Source of the DNA: Terana coerulea
Taxonomy: Eukaryota > Basidiomycota > Agaricomycetes > Polyporales > Phanerochaetaceae
Assembly: GCA_024811115.1 (NCBI GenBank)
Contig: JAKOGH010000711.1
Coordinates: 1 to 64,000, forward strand
DNA: 64,000 bases
Reading direction: 5' to 3'
Below, piece after piece: positions 10,880 to 22,971 of this stretch (its first letter is position 1; each line of letters opens with the position of its first letter). The notes below the pieces were generated by a model, which was not told the DNA's origin, did no database searches, and saw only the letters and a program-made list of their open reading frames with translations. The position numbers and the translations under genes were made by a program.

Positions 10880-12721
10880 AAGTGCCACAGGCTACGTCTG
10901 GTGTGCAGCTTGAATAAACATCCGGCACAGCGCGCCACTGGTCACCTCGATGCTTACCCGCGCGCTCCGAGTGTGCGATGGACGTCAATCGCGGGAACAG
11001 GACGAGCAGCGCGTGTGCGACAGCCGCTGGGTCTGGGACAGTGTACATAGAGATTGTGAAAGTCGAGTGCGAGTGTAAGTATGGAGCGGGTGGTCGGCCG
11101 TGTCCCCCTCGCAAGCCTGCGGATTTGGTACGTGGTCTCCTCGGAGATGCCGCCGCCGGCGACGGCGAGCGTGAGGGCGAGGGAGCGCAGGTTGGGGCAG
11201 TTCCGGCGCAGTCACCGCGACGAGGCCAGCTGGAGTGGCCGCCGTTGTGGGGACGTGGCTTGACATATCAGGGGTTGAGGAAAGCTGAAGGACCTCCATC
11301 TCGGGCAGCGCCTAGGCTGCAATAGCCACTATACTTTCGTCGCCCACATTCACCTGTAGGATCTCGAACATCCTGCCAGGACGGCGTGTAATGCTCAGGG
11401 TACGCAGGCGATGGAGCGGCAGTAGCTTCTCCAGGTCGGAAGCATCGATGGAACAAGAGATGTGGCGTTTTTGGTTGACAGTCCTGATGTCCAGATGCAG
11501 CAGTGAAGAGTGGGTGGCGATCGCAGCGAAACAATCATTGACGGCGCCCGCCTTATCCTCACCATGTGTCCACGTGATAGGGCGAAGCTTCAATGTTTTT
11601 AATCTTGGAAGAGAAATGTTCTGGAGAAAGCTGGTGATCGAACCGAGGGCCCTGGTAGAGGCCGCCAAGGCGAGTTCTGGAGGCATTCAAAGGCTAAACT
11701 GCGATTTTGAAGCTGCAACAGGTGGTCGGATGGCAGGAATATAGCAAGAGAGGTCAGATTGGTGCATTCTGCGAGGTGAGGGATGTCCTCCTCATGGAGG
11801 ATAACGTCTGTACGGAAGGTCCTCAGGTTGGCCCAACTTGCGGATGGATGGGAAAAGAGCTGTTCTTCGACACGCGTCGGGCGCTTAGAGCCCCGATCAA
11901 CATGGACGAGCTCGATAAATGGCGAGTGCTGGTTAACAAGATGGAAGACCTCGTGTAACGGCGATAATGCCGTTGAGACGTCGTGATCTTGTGCATCGCA
12001 CGGCGTGCATTGTAACGAGATATATTTCAGGTTTCGCCCAGCAAGAGACGGAATACAGGGAAGCACGCCCGAGTTCTGCCCAGTGAAGTAGTCGAAGACG
12101 AGGCACATAAGTGTCGGAAATGGGGACCTGCCTGCGGCGGTGTGGCGGGATATGATGTGCGCGGCCACGCGCGCCAACAGGTTGTCGTCCAGTCTCGTAT
12201 CTTCAGCGCACCTCTCCACACGCAGATGCAGAACCTGCACTCAATGAGCGTGTGTGAAAAACCTGTCCCACTCTGCGTCAGTGGGCTCCCTGTTGAGCTC
12301 CTGTTGAGATATAGCAGATGAGCGAGCAAACTTGCTACTTGTCTGACACACAGCTGCGCACCAGCCTAGCCCTGCGATTGAGAGACATGCGTAGAGCCGC
12401 CTGTGACTCCTCCTGCTGCGTTCCTGTGGCCACACTCGCGGCGACAGACCGCACATTGTCTGGCATACATTGGATAGGCGGGATAAGGGAATCTGGATCT
12501 CTCCATAGGATATTCAGGGCTGCATCGGTGAAACTGCGACAGGTGCAAGCGAGAGCGGCCAGACTCGGAGTGGCTTCTTCAAGCTTATGCTCATTTCGCC
12601 GATCGACTACGGGACGGCTGCGGGGTAGAGCAACGTTGCGTTGCTTGTCTGAATCAGTGTTCGAAAGGACAAATTCAAAGATTAAGCTTAGTATTTCTTG
12701 GATTGCGAGTGCCCTGTGCAT
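10880..12721 (-). pseudogene. F-box/LRR protein pseudogene
   Basis: The remnant starts at ATG 12721 with an F-box-like helix (MHRALAIQEILSLIFEFV) and the usual basidiomycete continuation (LAALACTCRSFTDAALNILW). An intron of about 150 nt follows, then ELNREPTDAEWDRFF and leucine-rich stretches (LRTFRTDVILHE, LTSLAIFLPS, LKTLKLRPITW, RNCPNLRSLALTLAVAGG) and the C-terminal AAVAHALLVLFPRLTSIAH. The frame is interrupted by an in-frame TGA at 12238-12240 where an Arg codon is expected, an in-frame TAG at about 11309 before ALPEMEVLQLS, and frameshifts near 11685, 11210 and 11120. The TGA could come from CGA and the TAG from CAG by C-to-T change, which is compatible with repeat-induced mutation or methyl-cytosine deamination. 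F-box proteins recruit substrates to SCF ubiquitin ligases; this copy is probably dead. Confidence 0.75.
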
Positions 12722-15439
12722 AATGGCTTGAGCGCAGAGAGACGTTGTGAACGTAGAACGCCAAGTTTGCCCCAAAGGCGCAGATACAAGATGGTGGATG
12801 TTCAAGTTGTCGCCACTCGCCAGGCCTGCACTGGCATGGATTGCATCGGCGCCATCACATCGGGCGTCTCCGCGCTGTGGGTCCTGATGCGGCCCGAAAA
12901 TTCCGGAGCGGATGAGCACGATGCGCGAAAGCAGACTGATTCGATTCTGAAGTACTTTGAGTAGCCTGACGCAGTGGCGGTTGTAGCCTGGTACTTAGTC
13001 GACGATGGCGAGCTTGAACAAACGTGGACGTTTTGTCTGCTGGGCAGACTCGACAAGAATGGTTGATTTGGCCGTTTTGTGGAGAATATAAATGAACAAG
13101 ACGAGTGTGAGTGCAAAGGTCAGTCAAACTTGAATATCGTGTTTGTGACGACGTGTAGCGTTCACATCGATGATCGATGAAGCCTCTTCTGCGTCGTGTG
13201 TCGTGCGATGGGTGGGAGGCGGATTTGCGAGGAAGACGAGAAACAGGTGGTCGCGTCTCGCAAGTCGCGACGCGAAGGCGCTCACAGGGAGGCTGAGACG
13301 ATCGGGGTCCTGAGGATAGTGTCTGGGGTCCCGACCACGCTTTCGAGGACGCGTCTCGCTCGCGTCCACCCGACGTCCACCTCGAATGGCGAAATGACCA
13401 CCACCGCCGCCATCCAACGCACTCTCCGTTTGAGCCGTACGGTCCTGCCGTCCCCGCGCTCGCTTGGCATGAAGCGATGGATGCTCTCGAATACTCAACG
13501 CTCGGCGACGTTAGTTCTCTCCGCACACCGCCGGCTGCCATGCTTCGCTGTCTAGCATCTTTCCTCACCCTTTCCGGCATCAACTGCACTTGCCTCATGT
13601 CGAACTCATGGCCCGCACACCGGTGACAATTACCTGGACGATATACACGGCCCTTGAAGGACATCGAGGAGTCCCGGAGGCCGTATGTAGTGTGATAGGC
13701 GACCGGCACGGTACGTCCTACCCTCTTGCACAATTCTGCCGCTGAAATCTGTGTGCAGGTGCTTCCCACCTCTGTTACGTTCCCTTTTGTCACGTACCAG
13801 GGGTCGCATCGAAGAAGGCTGTCGGCAACCATTGGCATCTGCCTGCCTTCATCAAGCCCGCCGACGGGTGTACCGTCGCGTACTCGTGGCGACCTTGTTC
13901 ATGCATCATGCCCCAATATTCTCCACTCGCAGACTTAGCTTTGAAAGTATCAATACCCTTTGGAACCAACTTTCCCTGAGCGGTAGCCGCGCGAGGGCAA
14001 GAAGGTTGTCTGGCAACCACCGGTCAGAAGCGCACTGCCACTGTTCCAATTCGACGCGCATCTACGCCCCCCTTCCGGTCATTTCGACCGGACTATCCGC
14101 AATACTTGGCGACAGTCTGTCATATCCTTGGCACCGCGTCAGTCCTCCCAGTGTCATATACAAATTTCTCCTTTACTGCCGAATAGATGAACATGGTCGC
14201 AGAGCGCACCTCGTCCGTTGTGCTCGTTTGGGCTCTTAAGCATGCGCTTTAGCACTCCATGAAGAATACGCTATTCTTTTACCTCTACAGGTTTGACGGT
14301 GCTCGGCACTCGCCCTCCAGCTCTATTATGCCCTTCGCAAATCTTTCGCCGAAGTTTCAACACAGACCACTCCATTCAATCTTCCCCACTATCAGCCTGG
14401 CAGCCAGCAAACACGTGGACTGGTGGAAGTTCTTTGAGACTGTTGTCGGAGACTATCTAAGTGCAGCTCAGCTTCGGCGGGAGCGTCGGCACTACACTCG
14501 AGCCATTCAATCTCGGAGAAAATCGCTACGTGGGGCAGCGGGTGTCTCTCACCGAAATCTTGTTTCCGCGCAAGCCACCAAGCTCCTCTCCTCGCGTTCA
14601 TCGTCTGGTCCCCAGAGACACCATGTAGATCTTCCCGATGATATACGGCGCCCGCACTCAGACATTCAACGGGATGTATGGCATGATGCACGACTGTTCT
14701 CCGGAATAGCTCACCAACGGCATTGACAAGCAGGTGTTGCATTAGTGCCTGAAAGGTAAGGCCCCTATCGTTCGATTTGCTCTATTTTTACTCATTCTTC
14801 AAGTTTAAGAATGGGCCACATGTACTCTGTTCGCGTGGACTCGTAGTTCTATGTCACTGTATTAAAGCACGGAAAGCCGACATCCAGATCTTCGGAACTT
14901 GTCTGATACCTTAAGACGCGGAAAGGTCCATTCGACAATGGAACCGGCATCTCCCACCAAATCGCTCTACGTACTCGCTTGATCGATGGCTGTGGAGCCG
15001 CGATGCACAGCAGTGCACAGCAGCGGGAGCAAAACTCCAAGAATCCCGTTGTTCGAGCGCCCCTCTACCCGTATACTCGTCGCGATGTCGGTGCCTCCAA
15101 CCGAAACCAACCGCTATCTTGCAAGATACCTGGTCTATGGTGTATAAACAGCGAGATGGGCCGGTGAGTCAACGTTAATCGTCATAACGGCCCTGCACTT
15201 ACCTCTCAAGCTTAATAGCCATGCTCTGCTCCTCTCCACTCCGAGGCGACCGGGATTCGGGAAAATGTTTGGCGTATGGGTGAGACTGGAGGGCCGAAGT
15301 GTCAATGTTGGTTCTCAAATCGGCGCTGCATACGCTTCGTAAGTAAGGCGATCTTCTGGTCCGTGGTGGTATATATGCTGAGCGTATCTGACGTAGAAGC
15401 AGCAATTTATTTCGAACGTACCGTATCCAAGACTTCACC
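12722..15439. other. Long region without a supported gene
   Basis: Open frames exist on both strands (for example minus 13790-14020, minus 12855-13838, plus 14259-14726), but none shows a recognisable domain or a credible exon chain. The minus frame at 13790-14020 has protein-like composition (EYWGMMHEQGRHEYATVHP) and may be a decayed gene fragment. Confidence 0.35.
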
Positions 15440-16382
15440 ATGACGCAGCAGCTCACACTTTACACTTGCGTGGTACGTTTGCTACAAAGTAATAATATGA
15501 CCGTTCCATTAATGATCTATCCGAGCAGTCCTGCCCGTATGCGCACAGGGTATGCTCATGTTTTACTTATTGCGCGTGCCCTGGCTCAACACTAAACACC
15601 CACGATGCAGGTTCGTATGGCGCTCGCCGAAGCGAAGGCCGAGTACACCCCCTTCGAGATCGACCTCGACGACAAACCTGATTGGTACACCGAGAAGGTC
15701 AATCCAATTGGCACGGTGCGTTCAGTCAGTTTGCAGTGTGGCACTCGCTGACAAGTAGCTTTAGGTCCCTTCGATTGCCTACGGCGGGCCGAAAGTCCCC
15801 GGAGACCAGCCATCCCCGCAGTCCACAAAGCTGACAGAGTCGCTCGTCATGGTCGACTTTGTCAACGATTTGTATCCCAATTCTGGCATCCTTCCGAAGG
15901 ACCCGGTTCAGCGCGCCAAGGTTCGCCTCTTCGTCGACGCGGTCGGGACCATATACATGCCGGCCGTTGTCGCGGTCCTGTACAAGGGCGAGGACCCGGA
16001 GCAGCTGGTCCGCGCACTCGAGCGCATGCAAGCTTTGCTTCCGGCCCAGGGCTTTGCTGTGGGCGAGTTCTCGATGGCTGACATCGCCATCGCGCCGCTG
16101 TTGGGAAGAGTCGAGCAGAACTTCGCGAACGACTTGGGAGGGTACCCCGCAGGCCAAGGCGTTGGTCCGAAGATCTTAGAGTCACTTCGGGCTCAAAAGC
16201 TGGTGCGCTGGGCAAAGTACTCCGAGGCTGTCCAATCTCACCCCAGCTTCGTGTCGACCTGGGACAAGGTGCGATTAAACGCTATTCTTCCTTTCTGAGT
16301 AACAGGCTAACACTTTTTGTAGGACTATGTCCTCAAGAGGTACACGAAGTACTTTGCCGACATGCGAGCGAAGAAAAACTGA
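15440..16382 (+). CDS. Glutathione S-transferase
   Basis: Cytosolic enzyme that conjugates glutathione to electrophiles or reduces such conjugates. Exons: 15440-15472, 15529-15549, 15611-15715, 15765-16268, 16323-16382, summing to 723 nt and 240 residues. The N-terminal thioredoxin-like domain starts LTLYTCVSCPYAHRVRMALAEA, with a CPYA motif resembling omega/Ure2p-type classes, continues YTPFEIDLDDKPDWYTEKVNP, and holds the VPSIAYGG turn that contains the cis-proline. The helical C-terminal domain carries GEFSMADIAIAPLLGRVEQ, the usual N-capping box region. Exon 2 is only 21 nt. All phases join without a break. Flanks are intergenic, so no pathway partner is evident. The SCPYA motif suggests a cysteine-type catalytic residue rather than Tyr or Ser, but the exact class is an inference. 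Confidence 0.9.
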
Positions 16383-17338
16383 AGTGCTTGAGACGTAGCT
16401 TCTCTTAACTCACTTGTGACTGTCTCTTCGACCGGTCATGATCTTGTCGAAAGGGGCAAGTGTCACTAGCGAGGACTCTTCTGTCAGCGCACCGGAGTAT
16501 CAGTACTTTATCCCTTTTACGCCGGAGTTTATTCACGTATCGTTCCGCTGTGTGTATTACTCCGCAGTAACATTCATGTGCTTTACTGGTGAACGTTTCC
16601 GAATCCGCCGGATCCTAAGGTTAGAGACCTCAAACACATTGGAGAAATAGTACCAATATCCCTTCGCTCTTTGGAACACAAAAACAGGCTCCGTGTCACA
16701 TCATCGGCCAACTCTTGGAGGATATCTATAGCCTTTGTCTGAGTTTGAGATATTGACCAAGACGAGCCTCGAATTGCAGGTACGCCGAAACCGAAGCCTT
16801 TGTGGCGTCAGCGCCCCACATGGCCCAGCAAGCATTGTCACATGTCCTTCGACCCTCGACTCGGTGGTGTATTGGATACAGAAGCATTGGATAGTGAAGG
16901 CACACTCGCCACTGTTCGGAACTCATACCGCTTGACGTTCGGCGCTGCTCAGATGAGCTTCAGCGCCGTTCCCACAAATTGTGAGAGGTTTTGTACTTCC
17001 ACACCATGCTACATTTGTATCTTCCAGATTGATGAGAAGATGCAGCGGAAGTCGATTATCATGCCAGTATAATGGCTACCCAAAACTGCATCATTGTTCC
17101 TGCCATGCGCCGCGTCAAGGGTACATATGTCCATCTGCCATGACTCTGAGATCTATCAAACCATAATCAGAGTGATGCCGAGCACCCATGAGTCGGAAGA
17201 GGGTATCGGCACATCAACTCCTGCAAGCTTTAATGATTGGTCATTTTGGCTGGGGAGATGTATGGTAACAGTGCACCCTCCCCTTGGACGTTCAAGCCGC
17301 CCTCATGTCATACCGCAGAAACTATAATGCTAAAGCAA
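16383..17338. other. Intergenic region
   Basis: No supported gene between the GST and the DUF6533 array; only short frames without features. Confidence 0.4.
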
Positions 17339-18908
17339 TCACGACAATTCATACAGTGGATCAACCACTCCATCATCAAGAGACTCGCCAAGATCACCGA
17401 CGACTGTCGACCAGAGACTGCGGTCCGCGATTGGGTATTGTGAAGATGGCTGCTCCGTTCGTGAGTCGGTAGGATCATGGGACGTCGCCGCACGATGAAG
17501 GTTCATGATGAACCGGCTGATGAGTATTGGAGGCTGCAGCGTTAATCAGAACTCTCTTGCCATGCACGAACGGAAAGGAAAGGCCTCACCATGGTATCTA
17601 GAAATGCGCCGAGCGACGCAATGCTCTGTCGCACACCTAGTCAGACAATCGCTCAGACGGTAGCATGAGGATACGTACAGGACGAAAAATATGATGATCT
17701 GCGCGGCGTTCACCAAAACGAGCGCACTATCTCATGGGCTACATCAGAGGCGTATCAAGAATGATACCGTTACTCACATAAAGTACATAGTACCTGATGT
17801 GAGTTGTTATGAAATGATGATCAAAAGAGTGATTTGAGGCTACATACCATCCCTAAGCAAGCATGCCGAGATTGACGATGAGATGTGCAGAGATTGTCGT
17901 CTATGGGAAAAGGTCTTGACTATCGTCAAGGCCGTGACCATAGCCTCGCCCACGAGAGGGGGTATTCGAGTCGAAAGGGCAACTGAACAACAGCTCGTTA
18001 ACGGAAGAGGCTGAAGAACATGTCAAACGCACACCTAGAACGGCGTTTTTCAATCAATGGAAGTCACAATGGCACACATTTGGCACCTACATAACGTTGA
18101 GTCGACCCGTCAACTTCCCCGACAGGTTGCATATGAAGAATGACGGTCCAACGAATCCCAAGGCCACCTTATTGCTTGCGATGAGATACTGTACGGCAGA
18201 GATGAGCTATTGCAGTATCCACGGTGCTACAGAGGTTCTACTTACGATGTAGAATCCTATCGGTGTCAGCCCAAGCATCAACACTGAGAGCGGTAGCAAG
18301 CGGCTGTGATTCCATATAGCGAAGGCACGAAGTGCGGTGAATACTAAACGATGTGAGGATTCGCGTGGAGACACATGCAAAGCATTGGACGCACCTGAAC
18401 CATGAATATTGGCGACCAAGACCGGAGTCAGTACCATAGTAATTCGTGCATGGCACCTTGCGAGAATGAGTCTCGCCGTGGTACTATGTGTGCGTCAAGT
18501 TGGAAAAGCTTACCTCTACATACGACCGAATGAGCGCAAAATGATCAGTCATATGACTGTACTACTTACCTCGGGTTCTGGGTCCGGTAGCATGAGCATG
18601 ACGGCTTCAACGAGCAAGCATGCACGGAGTGCAACGAGTAGATACGACGCTGCAGACAGCCTGCGGCACCAGACCACCTCTATCTCTCGGCTAAACGTGA
18701 TCGAATATTCGTAAATAGATAGAGCTATGCGCTTGTGCTAAGCCTCGTGTTATATAGTCCATAGAAAAGGGCGAGGCTTACCTGCAATGCCAACCAAGAG
18801 ACGGCTACCATCGGCGCTGAACGGAAAGACGATCAGCTAGCTATGTTGCCTGGAACGACGCACTTACATCTGCGCCAATGGTAGTTCCGAAGCCGGCGAG
18901 GGGGACAT
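17339..18908 (-). CDS. DUF6533 seven-helix membrane protein, copy D (intact)
   Basis: Receptor-like integral membrane protein of a family expanded in basidiomycetes; ligand and function are unknown. Twelve exons on minus: 18868-18908, 18782-18816, 18570-18724, 18514-18515, 18395-18456, 18246-18343, 18107-18206, 17848-17982, 17778-17793, 17675-17726, 17590-17625, 17339-17533. They sum to 927 nt, giving 308 residues ending ELS. The DUF6533 core is IYEYSITFSREIEVVW with CRRLSAASYLLV; later helices include VFTALRAFAIWNHSR then LLPLSVLMLGLTPIGFYI, YLIASNKVALGFVGPSF, and LVLVNAAQIIIFF. The tail ISRFIMNL is shared with the paralogues. The frame closes only if a 2-nt exon (18514-18515) and a 16-nt exon (17778-17793) are both used. 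The start was chosen because exon 1 then ends in the same phase as in copies A and B. Confidence 0.75.
18514..18515 (-). other. Putative 2-nt microexon of copy D
   Basis: AG on the minus strand, preceded by TGTAG (3' splice site) and followed by GTAAGC (5' splice site). It splits two introns of 54 nt (18516-18569) and 57 nt (18457-18513). Inclusion makes codon AG+G (Arg) before CHARITMVL and keeps the 308-residue frame open. Confidence 0.65.
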
Positions 18909-19922
18909 CATTGACACAAGCAGCACCAGCTGTCATAGACACGCCGAACACTGGCAGAACCGAAGGGCAGCTTTATGTGATACGGGCCTGAGTGCGCTAT
19001 AACTTTCGGGCAATCCGGTCCTGGCGGCTGGATTTCGGAAATGGAGCCTGTGAACCTAAGTTCAAGTCGTGGCGCACCCATTGAAACAGATGTCCATCAT
19101 CATGCGCTGCGGCTGCTTCTGGATCCGGAGAAGGGATAGCCTGGCGGTGCTCCTGAGCATTGTCACGGCTGGTATCGTCGATGTGGCCACTGAGCGGCGC
19201 CAAGCTCACAAGCAGCTCCTGAGCGTTGAGCTACCTTGGAGCGCGATATGATATAAGTTGAACGGTGACATTTCTTTGTACCACTGTCACGGTGGGATTT
19301 ATAGAAATCCAGCGGTGATATAGTATGTGATGGTCTCAAAGATGAACGCCCCAGTGCGATTCCACGCCTGAGCGGAAGTATATCAGTCAAGCTTGACCAC
19401 CAGCTTACAAACTTACAAGTTCCAGACCTTGGGAAACAGCTGCTGACGCCGGATCGGTGTACAACACAGGAGTTTCGTGGTGAGTACTCCCGCCATTTGA
19501 GCCGGCGAGGTCGACGACATTTGGCTGTTTTTGCTCAGTCGCCTGTCCGCATTGCTAACTTGAAGGAGGTTTGAAAGATACAAAACCAGTGGTAATGGCA
19601 ATGGGGTAATGCTGGGGGTAGGTCTATTTATCATGGTTGTGGTGCACACATTCGTCGGCGGTCGCAAAGCCGCGGCCGTGGCCGACGAGCATGACTCGGA
19701 CTGCTGTCACCGTGCACGTGGTCTGGACCGCTGACACCGTGAAGCGCGCTACGCATGGCGTCGTCAGATCTCCAAAATGTGTGACTGGGCCGATGTTCGC
19801 AGGTTCAATACTATGAGACGGAGGTAAATATCGGAGAGGGCAAATGAATGACATAAATTAGCTGCTATGCTGGTAAAATTGAACAGGTAATATTTGGACG
19901 ATAGCGGCAATGAAAAGCCTGG
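18909..19922. other. Spacer between DUF6533 copies D and A
   Basis: No supported gene. It should contain the promoter of copy D and the 3' UTR of copy A. Confidence 0.4.
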
Positions 19923-21587
19923 TCAGCACTTTCTCAAGACCATCGCGCCCGTGAGCACTCCATCTCCGACACGACATTCCTCTTTCTCTCCCTCCTCCCC
20001 ATCTGGAGGCCCATTTAGCGCGTATTCATCTGGCGTCCGTTGTCTGAATACGACCCCAGATAGCGAGGACCAACTTGAATTATGATCCATGGCTGTCGAG
20101 AATCCGCTGAGTCCAGAGTGTGTCATAGATTGTTGTAGGTTCATCATAAACCTGCACGTGAGAATAGGTGGCTGGGATAGAGGCAGGATGAGTCAACATG
20201 GAAGCATTTGTTGGAAACTTGAAGTCAGGCTCTTACCATTGTGTCTAGGACCGCACCGACGAATGAAATGTTCTGCAAAGGGCTCAGCGCAGCTTTCGAC
20301 TAATTCGATGGATTGACGAGCCTGATGGTGGAGTATCACAATCTGGGCGATGTTGAGGAGTAACAAGACTCTGTAAGTCGGTGAGTATCAGGGCATCGCG
20401 CGAAAGATTATTGTCAGCTTACGAGAAGTATATCGTGCCTAGGCCACAGATTGCAGTGAGGATAGGTCGCCCAACAGCATTATACACTTACCATCCCGTA
20501 GCATGCACTGCGTAAGAGAGGGAGCTGCAGCGATGCGGATGGTCTTGACTTGAAAATAGTGCATTGTAAACCACATGTACACGAGTATCAACGTCTCTGC
20601 CACAATGACAGGTGCGCGAGAAGCCAGCGAAACTAAGCATGAGCAATGAGCAATGCGTATGACATGAGAGTGTTTATGCTCACGTCTGTCTTCATGTCAT
20701 CAGTGATATTCAAACACCTACAACTGCAGGAAACACTCACGCTGTACTCAGCCTCCCTGGTAGCGGAATGGTCTGGGAACAGTACACGTACCGCGGACCA
20801 ATGAAGGACAGCGGAACGGAGGAACGCACTAGAAGATACTACATCACCATGTGCACAGGTAAGGACAACACCCGATGCATTTACATGGTGTAAAGCTTAC
20901 GGCGTTGATAGCGGCAGGAGCCAGTCCAAGCACGAGGACGATGCACAGGAGTACATAGCTCCTGTTTGAAATGGCAAACATCCTTAGAGCGGAGAATACT
21001 ATCCAAGTGCTTAGCGCAGTCCTATTACAATCAGGCTGCTGAACGTACCGGCAGTCTGCGTGTACCCCATCAATACTGGAATCAGAACCATTCTGGTCCG
21101 GCTATGGCAGCTAGATATTCGCAGCAAGTGAGTACGATAGCAGAAGCTGGCGTGTCTCAGCAAACAGACCTCTGCGAATCAAACGATATATGCTTGAGAT
21201 ACGACAAGAGCGTATGATCATGACTTCCATGCGTACCTCAGGTGTTGGCTGAGGTAGCACGAGAAAAGACGGCTTCGAGGAGCAATGTACAGCGAATCGA
21301 AACAAGCAATATTGATGCTCCTGCAAGCTTTCTCTTCCACACTGCAGATACTTCCTCACCGATGGTAATAGCCTGTTCGTAGAATATTATCACTGGCGGC
21401 AACGGTAAGAACCTCTCGAGATGTAAGTCCAAACACATAGTACCTGCAATCGCAAAAAGCCAGTCCGAGCTTGCGCTGCCATAAGAGTCAGAAACTATAA
21501 TACTGAAGTCGGGACCCTGTGTACGCACAGTATGCGGAAGTCGTCCACGTCTGAGCCTGGCACAATAGGATCAGCAAGGTCTAACAT
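19923..21587 (-). CDS. DUF6533 seven-helix membrane protein, copy A (frame break in exon 3)
   Basis: Paralogue of copies B, C and D. Exon 1 is 21529-21587 (MLDLADPIVPGSDVDDFRI), exon 2 21444-21475, exon 3 21237-21392, microexon 21170-21171, exon 4 21049-21110, exon 5 20901-20998; later exons carry YLLVRSSVPLSFIGPRY, SLASRAPVIVAETL, VLLLLNIAQIVIL, NISFVGAVLDTM and a tail ending VLRKC. The DUF6533 core is IIFYEQAITIGEEVSAVW then KRKLAGASILL. Exon 3 is 156 nt against 155 nt in B and D: there is one extra base in the A-run at 21264-21267 (T-run on the coding strand), which leads to a stop just before the donor site. Either this copy is newly broken or the run is miscounted in the assembly. The donor before NISFVGAV is not obvious and could be a GC site at 20323. 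Confidence 0.65.
21170..21171 (-). other. Putative 2-nt microexon of copy A
   Basis: AG between TTCGCAG and GTCTGT on the minus strand; the introns on either side are 65 nt (21172-21236) and 59 nt (21111-21169). With the following C it makes a Ser codon before CHSRTRMVL. Confidence 0.6.
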
Positions 21588-22971
21588 TGTCGCAGACAAC
21601 GAGGGAGAAGGGAGAAGGATAGAGCAAAATCAGCTGCGAGCGATGAAAACTTACCTCGTTCGCGTGGGCGTAGAACATATCTATCATGGGAAGAATGGTG
21701 TGAAGGTTTACCGTCGAAATGGCATGTTCACACCATTGCACCATCGTGACCATTCGACGGCTTCTTCGAAGCGCAACAACGTACGTGAATGTTGTCGGTG
21801 ACCCCACTCTTCTGTTGGAACATAGCCTTACATGGCTCGAGATTCCCTCCGCGAGTCCCAGCATTGCAGCACGGAGTCGCCATGGATTCAGCCTGCGCGC
21901 AGTGAAAACTCGAAGTTTAATGAGCTCACACTGTTTGTAGGCAACTTGAATCCGGTAAAGCGTTCTCCAGGGACTGTTGTTAACAGGGACCCCTGCAAGC
22001 TATTAGCACGGTAACGTGAATACAGTAAATTACTGTGCGGTACCGGTGAGGTCGGAACTTGACATCATTGCCCTGCGTCCATAGAACCTGATGTTGAGCA
22101 ACAAAAGCGGCTTGTGTGAAATAGGAGTACTGAGAATGGAACCGGAAATGCCAATGAGCCCGTAGACAATCGCGGGGTTTGCATTCAGTGCGCAGCAGCT
22201 TAAGTCCAAGGTTCTCAGCTCACAAGCTAAGCTCAACTGGAGCCACGGAGCGGCTCAACATGCCTGGTTACGTCTGTGCTGCAGGGAAGAAATGCGGCCA
22301 TTTGGAGTGAACCTTATAGGCATCCAGACTTCGTACCTCAGTCAGGTTGAATTGAACGTTCGAGTCTGCAAGTGACCCGGCCCGATTAAACGAAGAGTCC
22401 AAATCCGTGTATAACCCCCGTAAGCTCGACTGAGTAGATCGCAATAATAGTTTCAGGTGCTTGCAACATTGAACATGCTATCATGTTCATGCCCGGGCCT
22501 GTGGACGAATTGACTGTTGTCTAGCGAACCGAGCGTCGTGGTTACTGAAAGAAAACCTTGATGGTCCACCGTCATGCCATGCTTGCGAGCACAAGGCTTT
22601 GATGTTGTTCTGATAAATCTCCTAGACTGAGCGCAGGTGGAGAGAAAGGCAGTCAGATCGGTGTATGACCTGAACTGTTGATACAAGCTGCAACGCGAAC
22701 TCGTCGCTTGGGCGCTAGTGGTGCGCGTCGTGGAAAAGGATGCAAGACCCGGAATACCGCGTGCAGACCCCGTGTCACCGCAAGCCTCTCGTCGACACTC
22801 GTCGTGCATTGGCATTTTATGGTGTCCTGCAAGGCATCTTTAATCTTCAATTACACCTGAATAGCTTGAGAAATTAAAGGTATGACAGGAGCTAGTAGTC
22901 GTACGGAGAGGATGAATAGATTCGGACAGCACCAAAGACAGAGTCTACACTTCTTCACCACCCACACTGTC
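21588..22971. other. Duplicated flank upstream of copy A
   Basis: No confident gene. This block resembles 24558-25860 upstream of copy B over most of its length; shared landmarks include the segments near 22070/25005 and 22510/25480. On minus it encodes weakly similar short frames in both blocks (VYGLIGISGSIL against VYGAMNAIGITI), which may be remnants of an old gene or shared promoter sequence. Confidence 0.5.

Noticed and set aside
12855..13838. 327-codon open frame on minus
   Set aside because: No recognisable domain, very Arg/Ser-rich, several stretches read like out-of-frame sequence, and no neighbouring exons.
13790..14020. 76-codon minus frame with protein-like composition
   Set aside because: Could be a gene fragment, but no start context, partner exons or family could be identified.
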